Positions 1 to 8,302 of a stretch of DNA of 36,477 nt are shown here, piece after piece. The DNA is from Burkholderiaceae bacterium (GTDB lineage: Bacteria > Pseudomonadota > Gammaproteobacteria > Burkholderiales > Burkholderiaceae_D), in NCBI GenBank assembly GCA_019751755.1, contig JAIENA010000194.1:1-36477 (forward strand). Reading direction: 5' to 3'. The translations under genes and the position numbers were made by a program. The number at the start of each line of letters is the position of its first letter. Position 1 is the stretch's first letter. The notes under the pieces are model-generated. The model was not told where the DNA came from. It did not search any database and saw only the letters and a list, made by a program, of their open reading frames with translations.

Positions 1-76
1 GAAGACGTCCCAGGAACTGAATCAGCAGGCTGCATAAAACTGGGCCGTTGGAAGACGGAAAACCGTGGGAACCTCA

Positions 77-316
77 AACTTCGCTTGCCGTTAGCCATTA
101 CTGCGCATCTCAACAAGTTCCCGCTACGCATCACCGATAAGGAATATCATGTTTAGTGGAAGGGCAGTCGCATCGCCGCTCCAGAAGCTGCCTTAGGGCA
201 AGGTATAGACTAACTTAAACGGCTGCGTGTAGTGCCTGCCGTCAGCGCCATGGCTGGGTGTTTGAAGGTGAAACTTGTAGAAGCCTCCGTTAGCACATTG
301 CGGCCTCTCGCAGGAA
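77..316 (+). pseudogene. Decayed copy of the small gene at 2610-2924 and its leader
   Basis: Positions 77-134 match 2543-2600, the leader of the intact 104-aa gene, with a few substitutions and single-base gaps. The similarity continues into the coding part. Around 163-198 one frame reads GSRIAAPEAALG, against DSRIAALEAALR in the intact protein, and further on LKRLRVVPAVS against LKRLPVVPATS. The reading frame is broken by a roughly 4-base deletion just after the ATG at about 149 and by an in-frame stop where the intact gene has a Tyr codon. Nothing functional is expected from it. With the intact copy it forms direct repeats on either side of the AbiE module. Homology was judged by eye, and the right edge is uncertain. 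Confidence 0.7.
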
Positions 317-318
317 AC

Positions 319-365
319 ACCTGATCTGTAGGATGCGTCCTCAGGACGCATCCTACAGATCAGGT
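319..365. repeat. 47-bp perfect palindrome (REP-like)
   Basis: Two 23-base arms are perfectly complementary around a single central base at 342. The inner core is GCGTCCT-n-AGGACGC, shared with the palindrome at 434-482. There is no T-run after it, so a simple terminator role is not supported. It sits between the decayed small gene and abiEi. It resembles REP-type intergenic palindromes, which is an impression and not a database match. Confidence 0.8.
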
Positions 366-433
366 AACTGGGACGTCAAGTGCTCTCGCAGATTTTGTGA
401 TTTCCTTCTTACAAGGCCTGCTTCCCTTGTTCC

Positions 434-482
434 TGTAAATGTTTTATACTGCGTCCTAAGGACGCAGTATAAAACATTTACA
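434..482. repeat. 49-bp perfect palindrome (REP-like)
   Basis: Two 24-base arms are perfectly complementary around a central base at 458. The core GCGTCCT-n-AGGACGC is the same as in the palindrome at 319-365, but the outer arms are AT-rich and unrelated. It ends about 80 bp before the abiEi start, so it may insulate or terminate transcription into the toxin-antitoxin pair. That role is inferred. Confidence 0.8.
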
Positions 483-563
483 TCTATTAGTCATGATCTA
501 ACTACTCCGCGCGCCTGCGATTACGCGAGTTAAGTAGACTCCAGATATCCTCGGAACAGTAAA

Positions 564-1472
564 GTGGAACAAATTTTGAGCTTGCCAAGGGACTACGAGC
601 GTGTAGCAAAGGTGACGGGGCTGCTTTCGACGGTGAGAGACCCCGCGCTGTCTTCCTACGGACTGGCAAAGCTGCTTTACATGCATGGCGCCATTTCAAA
701 GGCGAAAAGTGCCAAGAAGGAATTCGAACAGATACTGGAGACGGTCCTCGCATTGCATCTACTGACGGCCTCCGGCATTCCGGGAACATATACATTGTTC
801 GGCAAAGGGGCCGCTGAGCCAAGGGAAGTGATCTGTGCACTGGATCCCTTCTGCTACGTCTCGCATTTAAGTGCGATGGAATATCACGGGCTGACTGATC
901 GTTTCTCGAAAATTCTCTACATGACCCGGCCTTCTGCAGCGAACTGGAAGGAGCAGGCAGAAGAAAAAATGCGCAAGGACCTCGACGGTGAATTGGCGCA
1001 GTACCGTTCGTATGGACTGCCAACGCTCACTAGGCATAAATTCAACGAGATCAGCGGAACGTTGGTGCAATTTCAAGAGCGTTCTCAGCTGGGAGCGTTT
1101 CGCTTAGTCGCGAATTCATCCTTACGAGTAGCGACGATCGGGCGCGTATTTCTGGATATGCTGAGGGAGCCTGCACTGTGCGGAGGAGTTCAGCATGTCA
1201 TCGACGTCTTCAAGTCGGATGCCCGCCGCTATTTGAAGTTGATCGTCGACGAGATCGAGCGCCATGGGCAGCCCATTGATAAAGTACGGGCTGGATTTGT
1301 GCTGTCCGAGGTCTGCAAATTGAGTCATCCGATGTGGTTAGAATGGGAAAAGTTTGCCCAGCGAGGTGGCTCGCGCAAGCTTGACCCTGCTGGCGAGTTT
1401 TCATCCAGCTTTTCCGAGCGATGGATGCTATCCATCAATGTCCCGTCCGCCCTTTCTATGGAAGAAGGTTAA
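564..1472 (+). CDS. abiEi: AbiEi-type antitoxin (type IV toxin-antitoxin system)
   Basis: A 302-aa protein with a GTG start and a weak purine-rich stretch (GGAA) upstream. In known AbiE systems AbiEi is a transcriptional autorepressor with an N-terminal winged helix, and it counteracts the nucleotidyltransferase toxin AbiEii without binding it directly. Here residues about 15-75 form a helix-rich N-terminal region fitting the winged helix (YGLAKLLYMHGAISKAKSAKKEF), followed by the larger AbiEi C-terminal domain. The assignment rests on this layout and strongly on the partner: the stop codon overlaps the ATG of a clear AbiEii homologue (TAATG), the usual translationally coupled antitoxin-toxin order. 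The pair probably stabilises the plasmid or blocks phage growth. Confidence 0.75.
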   Translation: MEQILSLPRDYERVAKVTGLLSTVRDPALSSYGLAKLLYMHGAISKAKSAKKEFEQILETVLALHLLTASGIPGTYTLFGKGAAEPREVICALDPFCYVSHLSAMEYHGLTDRFSKILYMTRPSAANWKEQAEEKMRKDLDGELAQYRSYGLPTLTRHKFNEISGTLVQFQERSQLGAFRLVANSSLRVATIGRVFLDMLREPALCGGVQHVIDVFKSDARRYLKLIVDEIERHGQPIDKVRAGFVLSEVCKLSHPMWLEWEKFAQRGGSRKLDPAGEFSSSFSERWMLSINVPSALSMEEG

Positions 1473-2368
1473 TGAGTACTCACGTAGTGGAAGAGATTGA
1501 TATTCCTGCATGGGTTGGCAAGGCGGAGGGGGCAGACCGGGTGTTTCGAGAAGCAGTGCATATCGTGTTGGCTGCCATCAGCAGCTCAGCGGTTCTTCAA
1601 TCCACCATGGTGATGAAGGGGGGGATGCTGATGGCCATTCGCTACCACAGCTCGCGATTTACCAGAGATGCGGACTTTTCAACGCGGGATAGATATCGTG
1701 AAGGAAACGACGCTGCGCTGTTTGAAGAGCTGTGCGCTCAAATTGACCTGGCCAACGAAACGCTGGGCTATGACACGATGTGCCGCGGCCAGCGCTATGA
1801 ACTGAAGCCGAAACGGGCCGATGCGACTTATCCAACCTTGACCGTCAACATCGGCTATGCCCAGCGCAGCAGGGCAGGAGAAGTTGCCAAGCTGCAGGCC
1901 GGGCAGGCGACCAAAATCGTTGCGATCGATTACAGCTACAACGAAGCGGTGTTTGATGTCGAGATCCTTAGCCTGGGTGATGGCGATGTGATTGCCGTGT
2001 ACAGCTACATTAACTTATTGGCAGAGAAATACCGTTCTCTCCTGCAGCAACCTGTCAGAAACCGTTACCGCGAGCAGGATGTTTATGACATTAACCTGCT
2101 GTTAGGACGTGAGCAGACGCTGCAGGCGGAAGAGCGTGCGGCGCTCTTGAACTTGTTAATTACTTCATGTCATGAGCGCGGTATCGCGGCGCAGCGGGAT
2201 TCCATTGCCAATCCAGATGTGAGAAAGATGGCGGAAACAGGATATGCCGAATTGGCGGCGGCAGTGGAGGGCGAGCTCTTGCCCTTTGATGATGCCTATG
2301 CGGCTGTGCAGGCCCTCTACGAAAGTTTGCCATGGGATGGGATAAGCGATCCGGATACACCCGCATAG
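1472..2368 (+). CDS. abiEii: AbiEii/AbiGii-family nucleotidyltransferase toxin
   Basis: A 298-aa protein of the AbiEii/AbiGii nucleotidyltransferase family, whose members halt growth by modifying tRNA with nucleotides. The hallmark motifs are visible: KGGMLMAIRYHSSRFTRDADFST at about residues 48-70, with the GG pair and the D-x-D (DAD) metal-binding residues of the polymerase-beta-like fold. A conserved Lys follows further on (LLAEKYRSLLQ, about residues 187-197), as does a YREQDVYDINLLL segment. The ATG at 1472 was chosen because it overlaps the antitoxin stop by one base; the longer in-frame start at 1421 would sit inside abiEi. It forms a two-gene operon with the AbiEi-type antitoxin. No damage to the motifs is seen, so it is probably active. 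Confidence 0.85.
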   Translation: MSTHVVEEIDIPAWVGKAEGADRVFREAVHIVLAAISSSAVLQSTMVMKGGMLMAIRYHSSRFTRDADFSTRDRYREGNDAALFEELCAQIDLANETLGYDTMCRGQRYELKPKRADATYPTLTVNIGYAQRSRAGEVAKLQAGQATKIVAIDYSYNEAVFDVEILSLGDGDVIAVYSYINLLAEKYRSLLQQPVRNRYREQDVYDINLLLGREQTLQAEERAALLNLLITSCHERGIAAQRDSIANPDVRKMAETGYAELAAAVEGELLPFDDAYAAVQALYESLPWDGISDPDTPA

Positions 2369-2469
2369 CTGGGGGAGGCGGGCAAGGCCGTTTCCATGGG
2401 GCGGTCGCCAGGTTGTTGTTCAGCGTGAGCCTCGCCGTCATTACGTCATTCCCGTGCGCTGGCCAGTTA

Positions 2470-2485
2470 CTTTCACCGGTGAAAG
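2470..2485. promoter_or_regulatory. parS: Isolated parS-like palindrome (outlier)
   Basis: CTTTCACCGGTGAAAG contains the 14-bp TTTCACCGGTGAAA exactly as in the ten-copy cluster at 24,928-27,110, but lies about 14 kb (on the shortest in-window path more than 22 kb) from it, after the AbiE module. A ParB site is inferred from identity to the cluster. Confidence 0.6.
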
Positions 2486-2542
2486 CGCTGATGCCGGGAT
2501 CGGAATCCAGCTATGTCAGGCATGGATAAGGCGCCCACATTG

Positions 2543-2600
2543 AACTTGGCACGCAGTTAGCCCATACTGCGCATCTCCACAGATTTCCGTTACGCGTCAC
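2543..2600 (+). repeat. Leader repeat, copy B (direct repeat of 77-134)
   Basis: About 58 bp match 77-134 with scattered differences; the shared core includes ACTGCGCATCTC and TACGC-TCAC. It lies directly before the ribosome-binding site of the small gene at 2610. Its last 26 bases also resemble the reverse complement of 10,176-10,203. The AbiE pair lies between copies A and B. Confidence 0.7.
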
Positions 2601-2609
2601 AGGAACCAC

Positions 2610-2924
2610 ATGCTCGAGGACGACAAGGACAGCCGCATTGCCGCTCTGGAAGCGGCGCTGCGGGAAAGTATTGATTACCTGAAACGCCTTCCCGTGGTGC
2701 CCGCCACCAGCGAACTCATTGCTTCACTGGAAGCCAAACTGGCGGCATCTGCCCCAGCCTGTGCATTGCACGGCACGAGAGTGTCCGCCAGCGGTGTGGT
2801 GATTGTCGAAGTCACCGTACTTGATAACGTTGCTGTCGTCCGCACGGGGGCGCCGGCGAACAAGGCCGACCGTCTGCAAGAGGTGTTGTCGGAGGGCGTT
2901 ACTGTGGCATTAGAACGTAGCTGA
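2610..2924 (+). CDS. Small hypothetical protein, 104 aa
   Basis: Not recognised. The start ATG follows an AGGA ribosome-binding site at good spacing, and the codons are GC-rich at the third position, as in neighbouring real genes. The N-terminal half is acidic and helical (MLEDDKDSRIAALEAALRES, then a further helix to about residue 55). The second half is strand-rich and ends with a helix. No signal peptide or membrane segment is seen. A frame-broken copy of the same gene with its leader lies at 77-316, on the other side of the AbiE module, so the gene existed before that module arrived or was duplicated with it. Existence is likely; function is unknown. Confidence 0.6.
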   Translation: MLEDDKDSRIAALEAALRESIDYLKRLPVVPATSELIASLEAKLAASAPACALHGTRVSASGVVIVEVTVLDNVAVVRTGAPANKADRLQEVLSEGVTVALERS

Positions 2925-3041
2925 ACAAAGAATAGGTCGCAGTCTCGCAGGTGCTGAGCTCTATCCAGTGCAGGCCAGCATCTCCCCGTTTGGGGGCATA
3001 TGTTCCGAGTGCGTTCCCAACGTGCAGCGGGCTTAGGCACT

Positions 3042-4880
3042 TCACGGTGTCCAACCGGGGGCTTTCTCTTTGCCCGTGGCGTCCGGCGCTCCAGATACCT
3101 GCTCCGCATAGTATTTGGCAGCTTCTTCCGCAATGCGTTTGGCACGCGCCTTGACATAGAGGGAGGTTGTCGCGGAATCCTCATGTCCCATGATTTCCTG
3201 GACAATATTAAGAGGTACATCCTTCTCGACGGCGACAGAGCCGAAGGTATGACGGAATGCATGCGGGCTAGTGCGGTGCAACTGCTCGATATCCTCGACC
3301 GTAATATCCTCTGCAGCACCTTGCATGTTGTTAACGCCAGTCCAATCTCGCCGCACGCGCGTCAGCGCGGCCTTGACCAGGGCATACATGGCGTTCGGCG
3401 TGTAGCCGCGCAAGCCGGTGCCGACATTATGCCGGGCCTGCGCACTGGCGGTGCCAGGAACGGTCACCGGGGCGAACAGCGGCCGCTCTTGGTCCGGCTG
3501 CATGAAATCCTGGCCATGATCTAACCAGTGCGCCTGCAAGGCCGCAATGGTGCGCAGGCTCACTGGCACTATGCGCACTTTATTGCGTTTGCCGACGACC
3601 TTTAGCATCCACACGCCACGCGCATGGGGACTTGGCTGCAATGCCATGCGCAATGTTTTGGCCGCTTCTTCGCGGCGCAGGCCCGAGTCGCCCATCAGCA
3701 AAATTGCCGCCAGCGCTACCCGGTCCTGGCTGTTCTCTGTTGCTTCGGCGCGCCGTGCCAAGGTCGTGACCACGGCGTTCCAGGTCTCGGGCGAGAGGGC
3801 GCGACCAACCTGGATCGCGTCGAGTTCCTGGCGCACCAGCGGATCCTTGACCACGGTCCAAGGATTGCCGGCCAGGTAGCGCACTTTGACCCAGTAGTCG
3901 AACGCGGCCCGCAGCACCATCAGCGCGTATTTCTGCGAGGCCGGCGCCATTGGCGTTTCCGCGAACGGCCGCCATAGCGGACTGCCGTGCTGCGCCGCCC
4001 GGCCGCAAAAGGCCGGGGAGGGCGCCGCCAGGAAGCGTTTATAGGCCTCACAATCGTCCACCAGCAGTGACGACATCGGCTTGCCGGCGACGTGGATTGC
4101 CCAGAGCACAAAACGCTCCAATTCCTTGCGGTAGGCGCGCTGGGTGTGTGTCTGGCCGTCAAAACGCGCCAGATAGCACTGCACGGCAGCCAGGTCATCG
4201 CGCGCGGAAATAAAACAGAACGCTGCACTGCGGTTGACACCGTCATGGCCATCGAGCCGTGTGGGCAGATAAAAGCGCCCCAACGGCACCATGGCCTGCG
4301 AAGCGGCAGGATCGAGCAATTCCATTGTGTGGTGCGGCCCGGCAGTCATCACTGCGGGCCGCAGCGGGCCCAATGTTTCCGGATGTTGCCGCAGCCAGGT
4401 TTCGATCACCGCAGCGCGCTGCACGCCGATGCGGGGCACGGCACGCCACCAGTTGCTGCCGCGGCGGTTGATCATCGATACCAGGTCGCCGAGGTGCGCG
4501 ATACCTTCGGTCAGCAGCGCCTGCGCGGTGCGCGGCCGCAGCCAGCGGCCAATCGGATCGGCGGCGTCGGGCGCGCGCGACATGTTGGCGGCTGCCTGCA
4601 GCACCGCATCGAGTAGCGCCGGCGGCAGGTCGCCGGACCGGCGCGCCTGACGTAGTTGGGGTACCAGCGCCGGCACCTGATCGACGGCCTGTTGCACCAG
4701 CTGCTCGCGCATCCGGTCGAGAAACGCAACCAGCTCGTCTGACCAGGGCGGGCTACCGAAGCTGTAGTACAGGTCGACAACGCGTTCCGGCGGCAAGCCG
4801 CGGCTGTACGCACGCAGCGCCAGATAGTCGTTGCGGGTATAACTGGGGATGGCCAGCAGTACGTCGCTATGCTGGGTCAT
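3042..4880 (-). CDS. Large tyrosine recombinase / phage-type integrase, 612 aa
   Basis: A site-specific recombinase that cuts and joins DNA through a 3'-phosphotyrosine link. All catalytic residues are visible: R402 in SGLRREEA, H540 and R543 in SPHAFRHTF, H566 in IMGHEDS and Y575 in TSLYVKA. A SAM-like core-binding domain spans about residues 225-340 (DDLAAVQCYLA, TQRAYRKELERFVLW). The first 180 residues are an extra helical domain typical of the roughly 600-aa subfamily (DUF3701-like, from memory), with a helix-hairpin-helix-like stretch near 140-165. A conserved linker LPTRLDGHDGVNR precedes the core-binding domain. It probably mobilised this part of the accessory region; no attachment site could be fixed. 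The same linker type recurs in the TniQ fusion at 34,352. Confidence 0.9.
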   Translation of the reverse strand: MTQHSDVLLAIPSYTRNDYLALRAYSRGLPPERVVDLYYSFGSPPWSDELVAFLDRMREQLVQQAVDQVPALVPQLRQARRSGDLPPALLDAVLQAAANMSRAPDAADPIGRWLRPRTAQALLTEGIAHLGDLVSMINRRGSNWWRAVPRIGVQRAAVIETWLRQHPETLGPLRPAVMTAGPHHTMELLDPAASQAMVPLGRFYLPTRLDGHDGVNRSAAFCFISARDDLAAVQCYLARFDGQTHTQRAYRKELERFVLWAIHVAGKPMSSLLVDDCEAYKRFLAAPSPAFCGRAAQHGSPLWRPFAETPMAPASQKYALMVLRAAFDYWVKVRYLAGNPWTVVKDPLVRQELDAIQVGRALSPETWNAVVTTLARRAEATENSQDRVALAAILLMGDSGLRREEAAKTLRMALQPSPHARGVWMLKVVGKRNKVRIVPVSLRTIAALQAHWLDHGQDFMQPDQERPLFAPVTVPGTASAQARHNVGTGLRGYTPNAMYALVKAALTRVRRDWTGVNNMQGAAEDITVEDIEQLHRTSPHAFRHTFGSVAVEKDVPLNIVQEIMGHEDSATTSLYVKARAKRIAEEAAKYYAEQVSGAPDATGKEKAPGWTP

Positions 4881-5062
4881 TTATGCCGTGCTCCTAACTG
4901 ATAGCGCGGCACCATAAGGCCGGCAGCATGGCGCCGCCCGGGCCCCCGGTATCCCAGGAAGAAGGTCGGACATGGCGCAGTGACACAGCGGATGCGTTCA
5001 TCGGGATAGCCTGAATAAAACACCGATCGTATCGTGTTTCGTAATAAAAATCACCATAAATT

Positions 5063-5092
5063 CTTAAGTGATAATTAGGATTATCACTTAAG
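5063..5092. repeat. Perfect inverted repeat, 13-bp arms, 4-base loop
   Basis: CTTAAGTGATAAT (5063-5075) and ATTATCACTTAAG (5080-5092) flank the loop TAGG. It lies between the 5' end of the integrase gene (start 4880) and the 3' end of the Nudix gene (stop 5174). No T-run follows on either strand, so an operator or recombinase site is as likely as a terminator. The symmetric AT-rich arms favour protein binding. Confidence 0.7.
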
Positions 5093-5173
5093 GATTGTGA
5101 TGAGACGATCATCAATGTCCGTTAATTTGGGCATTGCAGCGGTCACCAGCATGCTGTTGCGAACTCCCAATGA

Positions 5174-5806
5174 TTACAGATTTTCCTGCAACGCTTTCAA
5201 CAATGGAACGTCATTCGGATGCGTCAGGAAATCCGCCAACTTGGCCCGAGGTACGAGCAGGACAGCCTGCGACTCCCAGCCCATTGATGCAGGATTCCCG
5301 CCGGTTCGGCGTGCGCAATAATAGCGGGTGCGGGTCGTGCTGCGTTCAGCGTCCAGTAGGAATCCGGTAATGACGACTTTCAGACCTGCCTCCTCCAACG
5401 CTTCCTTGATTGCGCTGGCTTGCTGCCCAATGCCATGTTCGAGTCGTCCTTTCGGGAACGTATGGATGTAACCGCCAAAGCCGTTCGATGGCGATACTAG
5501 CCAGACTCGGCCATCAGGTTCTTCAATGACTACGCCTGCCGCCGGGAATTTATGCGGAGAAGGAACGAAGGCGGGTTCGGCAATCTCTGTCTGCCCTTCA
5601 ACGGCGCGCCATCCGGCGGGACAATCGGGCAAATCCGCCCAGTCGATGAAGGGAATACCGTTCAAATCGGCAGGCATCGGGCCACCCGGAACCACAATCG
5701 CAACCGAATCAGGGTGCTGCCAAGCCGCCAAAGGCGTCGGGGAGCAGGGATTTTTAATGATGACTTGAGCGCCAGAGTCGTTTGGGCACGGATGAATAAC
5801 GCTCAT
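5174..5806 (-). CDS. Divergent Nudix hydrolase-like protein
   Basis: A 210-aa protein with a Nudix fold region at about residues 85-200; Nudix enzymes hydrolyse nucleoside diphosphates linked to another moiety. The Nudix box lies at G120-G141 (GRLEHGIGQQASAIKEALEE then AG). The glycines and the metal-binding EE pair (138-139) are present. The usual first Glu is replaced by Ile at about 126, and the REx2EE Arg is Lys134. Residues 1-80 form an N-terminal extension without a recognised domain. Substrate unknown, and catalysis may be altered by the box changes. The gene is alone on its strand here, with about 370 bp of non-coding sequence upstream. Confidence 0.75.
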   Translation of the reverse strand: MSVIHPCPNDSGAQVIIKNPCSPTPLAAWQHPDSVAIVVPGGPMPADLNGIPFIDWADLPDCPAGWRAVEGQTEIAEPAFVPSPHKFPAAGVVIEEPDGRVWLVSPSNGFGGYIHTFPKGRLEHGIGQQASAIKEALEEAGLKVVITGFLLDAERSTTRTRYYCARRTGGNPASMGWESQAVLLVPRAKLADFLTHPNDVPLLKALQENL

Positions 5807-6176
5807 ACGCCGATTTCCTTATTGTTTGGAGACTGAAAATACGTTTAATCCTGCTGCTACTCGGCACGACGACGGATGACCCTGTGCCAGAGTTATCTTA
5901 TTCTTGAATTGTTACTATGTGTAAACATTATTGAAAAAACATGGTGCAACGCACCATAATGATCCGGTCTCCTCCAACTTCCTCAAGAATTGGATTTGCC
6001 CGCTCCCGCAGCGGGCCTTTTTTTTCGCCAAGAAAGAGGCGTGTAGAGTCATGCTCTTGGGGTGGCAGCGACAAGTAATTCTATTTTAGCAATATTGTTT
6101 AATCGACTATATATTTTAAAATATCGATTGATTCCCTAACTCTCGCCTCGGCAGAAAGCGGATATTCGTGACGGGC
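5807..6176. other. Intergenic region with no gene
   Basis: No supported coding sequence. It holds a palindromic GGTGCAACGCACC stretch near 5942-5954, which resembles regulator sites seen upstream of betaproteobacterial polyhydroxyalkanoate genes (from memory, weak). The terminator-like hairpin described separately follows, then AT-rich DNA up to the stop of the 413-aa gene. It may be a chromosomal fragment. Confidence 0.4.
5998..6025 (+). terminator. Rho-independent terminator-like hairpin
   Basis: Stem GCCCGCT (5998-6004) pairs with AGCGGGC (6010-6016) across a 5-base loop and is followed by C and eight T residues. On the plus strand it has the classic intrinsic-terminator form. No plus-strand gene precedes it in this window, so it may be a leftover of a lost gene. 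Confidence 0.7.
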
Positions 6177-7397
6177 TTAGAAGTAGCCCGGTCGTTTAGG
6201 CTCAGGGGCATCAAGTATCGGATCAGAAACGCGAACGAGTGGATCTAGCCAATCGGCTTTTGCGCGCGCCCATGCCAGCCACTCGATTTGTTCAACGGTG
6301 AGCGGCCCCAGTAGTTTGGCATCGTTCTCAACCGCGTCGGCAAAGGCTCGCAATTTGGCGGCGCGTTCCCAGTCCGTGGCAGAAGACTCTAGCCGTTTGA
6401 ATCGCTCCGCTTCCTGTGATCGACGCTTTACCAAGAAGTCATAATGGGCCTCGGCTTGTCGGCGAGCCTCCTCCCGCCGTGCTTGCTCTTGCTCACGTTC
6501 GAATGTACCGCTGGCCACGGCTAGAATGCCTGCCATCACCTCTCCGAGTCGCAGTTCAAGATTTTTCGTCGGACTATCCTTCCACGTTCTCTTTGGCCAG
6601 CGGCCTATCTCCAGGGTAAGAATTCCTGTAGGCGCGTAATCGAATTGAGGAAAAATGGGAAGGCTGAGTGACCTATCAAAGCGTGGGCGTTCCCAATATT
6701 TCTTTCGCGCTAGCTCTTCGGCCGGCGTTGGCACATGACGTGTCCGCTGAACGCGTTCGACCAGCGCGAACTCTAGCTTGGTGCCGGTTTCAATTTTTCG
6801 GAACAGGGACGCACCTCGTGCGTCGTCAATCTCAAAATCAAACCCGTGCTTCATCAACATTTTTAGCAAGCTGTCGGTGAAAGTGAGTGCCCGATCAAGG
6901 CTGCTCGGAGTTGCAGAGATATTGAGTACCTCTTTAGGCGCAGAACGCACAGGTGTTTCCGCTGACCAGCCATCACGCTTCTTCAATCGAGCAGCAGCAG
7001 CGCGGACAAGAGGATGTGGTGGAGTTGAAGTGACGTCGTCGACGTGAAGAGCCTCCACCTCGCTGCGAGCGCGAGCTCGCGATTTCAGTTCGGCATCACG
7101 CATGGCGACTTGCTCTGGCGGTAATTTGACAAGCCTCGATAAATCCTGGTGGTGCTGCTGCAGTTTGGGAAGTGGTGCCTTTGCCATCACCCGGCCGGCT
7201 TTCACTTTCGCCCAGTAGCCTCGGCTGGGCAGCGGAATAGCCAAGGCACGACAAATCTTCGCTAGCCCCACATCGGATAGGCCGTAGCGCAATGCGACAG
7301 TCGATACGGGTTCCGCCCACACCTCCGCATACAAGGCTTCTCTGTTTACTGGATAAGTTGGTTTTTCCGAGACGACTGCAGTTGAACTGGCATTCAT
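6177..7397 (-). CDS. Hypothetical protein, about 406 aa, with N-terminal HTH-like region
   Basis: Family not named with confidence. The start ATG at 7397 was chosen over a TTG eight codons upstream. The N-terminal part (YPVNREALYAEVWAEPVSTV, then ALRYGLSDVGLAKICRALAI and PSRGYWAK) has the shape of a helix-turn-helix followed by a conserved GYW segment, which I recall as recurring in proteobacterial hypothetical proteins. The middle (about residues 170-290) is strand-rich. Residues about 300-365 form a long charged helix rich in Glu, Arg and Gln (FEREQEQARREEARRQAEAH), probably a coiled coil. No signal peptide or membrane segments. A DNA-binding or structural role is possible but not shown. 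Intact over its length. Confidence 0.65.
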   Translation of the reverse strand: MNASSTAVVSEKPTYPVNREALYAEVWAEPVSTVALRYGLSDVGLAKICRALAIPLPSRGYWAKVKAGRVMAKAPLPKLQQHHQDLSRLVKLPPEQVAMRDAELKSRARARSEVEALHVDDVTSTPPHPLVRAAAARLKKRDGWSAETPVRSAPKEVLNISATPSSLDRALTFTDSLLKMLMKHGFDFEIDDARGASLFRKIETGTKLEFALVERVQRTRHVPTPAEELARKKYWERPRFDRSLSLPIFPQFDYAPTGILTLEIGRWPKRTWKDSPTKNLELRLGEVMAGILAVASGTFEREQEQARREEARRQAEAHYDFLVKRRSQEAERFKRLESSATDWERAAKLRAFADAVENDAKLLGPLTVEQIEWLAWARAKADWLDPLVRVSDPILDAPEPKRPGYF

Positions 7398-7496
7398 ATT
7401 GACAGACCGCTTTCTCCACAATGGTACGATCGGAGCCTTACCTCCTTCTCACAATGCCTTAAATACACCTTTTCCGCCACAATTGGGAGACCTGAT

Positions 7497-7510
7497 TTTC
7501 ACCGGTAAAA
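7497..7510. promoter_or_regulatory. Degenerate parS-like site
   Basis: TTTCACCGGTAAAA differs by one base from the 14-bp parS-like palindrome, which breaks its symmetry. It is a second outlying match far from the main cluster, next to the decayed hydrolase gene. Confidence 0.4.
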
Positions 7511-7539
7511 GTTCTCGCCACGGCCATTTTCCGCAGGGA

Positions 7540-8230
7540 TCAGCGCCCAAGAAACCAGCACGCCGCTTCCCACGCGAGGCGCACCTGCAGAGCGGAGAAT
7601 TGCCCATCGTTGGCGCCGGGCAGCGGCAGCAAGCCATTGCGTATGCCAGCGTGCGCCAGCGCTTCACGCAGCGCAACCGATTGCGCAAACGGCCCGACCG
7701 GGTTTGCGGTGCCGTGGACAGTGTACACAGCAGGCACGCCGGGGCGCACTTGGCGCAGCGGCGAGACGGCGGCGGCGAGCCGTTCGCGGTCGGCCGCCGC
7801 CCAGCCATTCGACGGCGAAATTGCGCTTCGCTTCCCCCTTCAGCAGCGCCGCCACGTCGCAGGCGCCAAACCCGTTGACCACAGCGGCAATATGGCGGCG
7901 CTTTCGACTGCGCCATTCCAGCGCACCGCACCGCCTGTGTTTCACCGTACCGGGCAGGTAGCCGGTCAGGCGCGACAAGGTGATGGCGCCTAGCGACATC
8001 TGCTCGACTTTCCCCACTACCTTTGGCCGTGAAGGCGGCGTGTATGCCGCTTCCGCGATGGCGGGATTGACCAATGCAATGCTGTCGGTCGGCGGCGGCC
8101 AGTACATCGGCTTTTCGCTGGGCGTCACCAACCAGCAGTTGGGGGGGCGACGCACTGTAGCGGGTGCTGCGGAGCGGCCGGAGGGCGGCAAATTGCCCAC
8201 ATTTAATGTGGATAAGTTTGTGTGCAAGCA
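7540..8230 (-). pseudogene. Decayed alpha/beta hydrolase (esterase-like) gene
   Basis: No single frame is open. In one minus frame (7540-7749) the C-terminus reads PAVYTVHGTANPVGPFAQSV then ALREALAHAGIRNGLLPLPG, the usual end of esterase/prolyl-oligopeptidase-like hydrolases, with the VHGT and QS segments and a closing WFLGR before the stop. A second frame upstream carries ALEWRSRKRRHIAAVVNGFG then ACDVAALLKGEAKRNFAVEW, which fits the region just before it. The upstream end is not clear and part of 7,950-8,230 may be unrelated. Probably a chromosomal gene fragment in decay. Confidence 0.5.
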
Positions 8231-8302
8231 ACCATGTGGCCAGCTAATGCATTGATCAAAAAGGGAAAAATCCCGACGCTTAAATTGGCGGCATGGCCAT
8301 GC

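Noticed and set aside
3000..3524. 174-codon plus-strand open frame
   Set aside because: Overlaps the catalytic half of the 612-aa integrase on the other strand; no independent support.
8207..8215. Perfect DnaA box (TGTGGATAA)
   Set aside because: A single box in decayed DNA, far from rep and the iterons, with no cluster or AT-rich unwinding region; likely chance.
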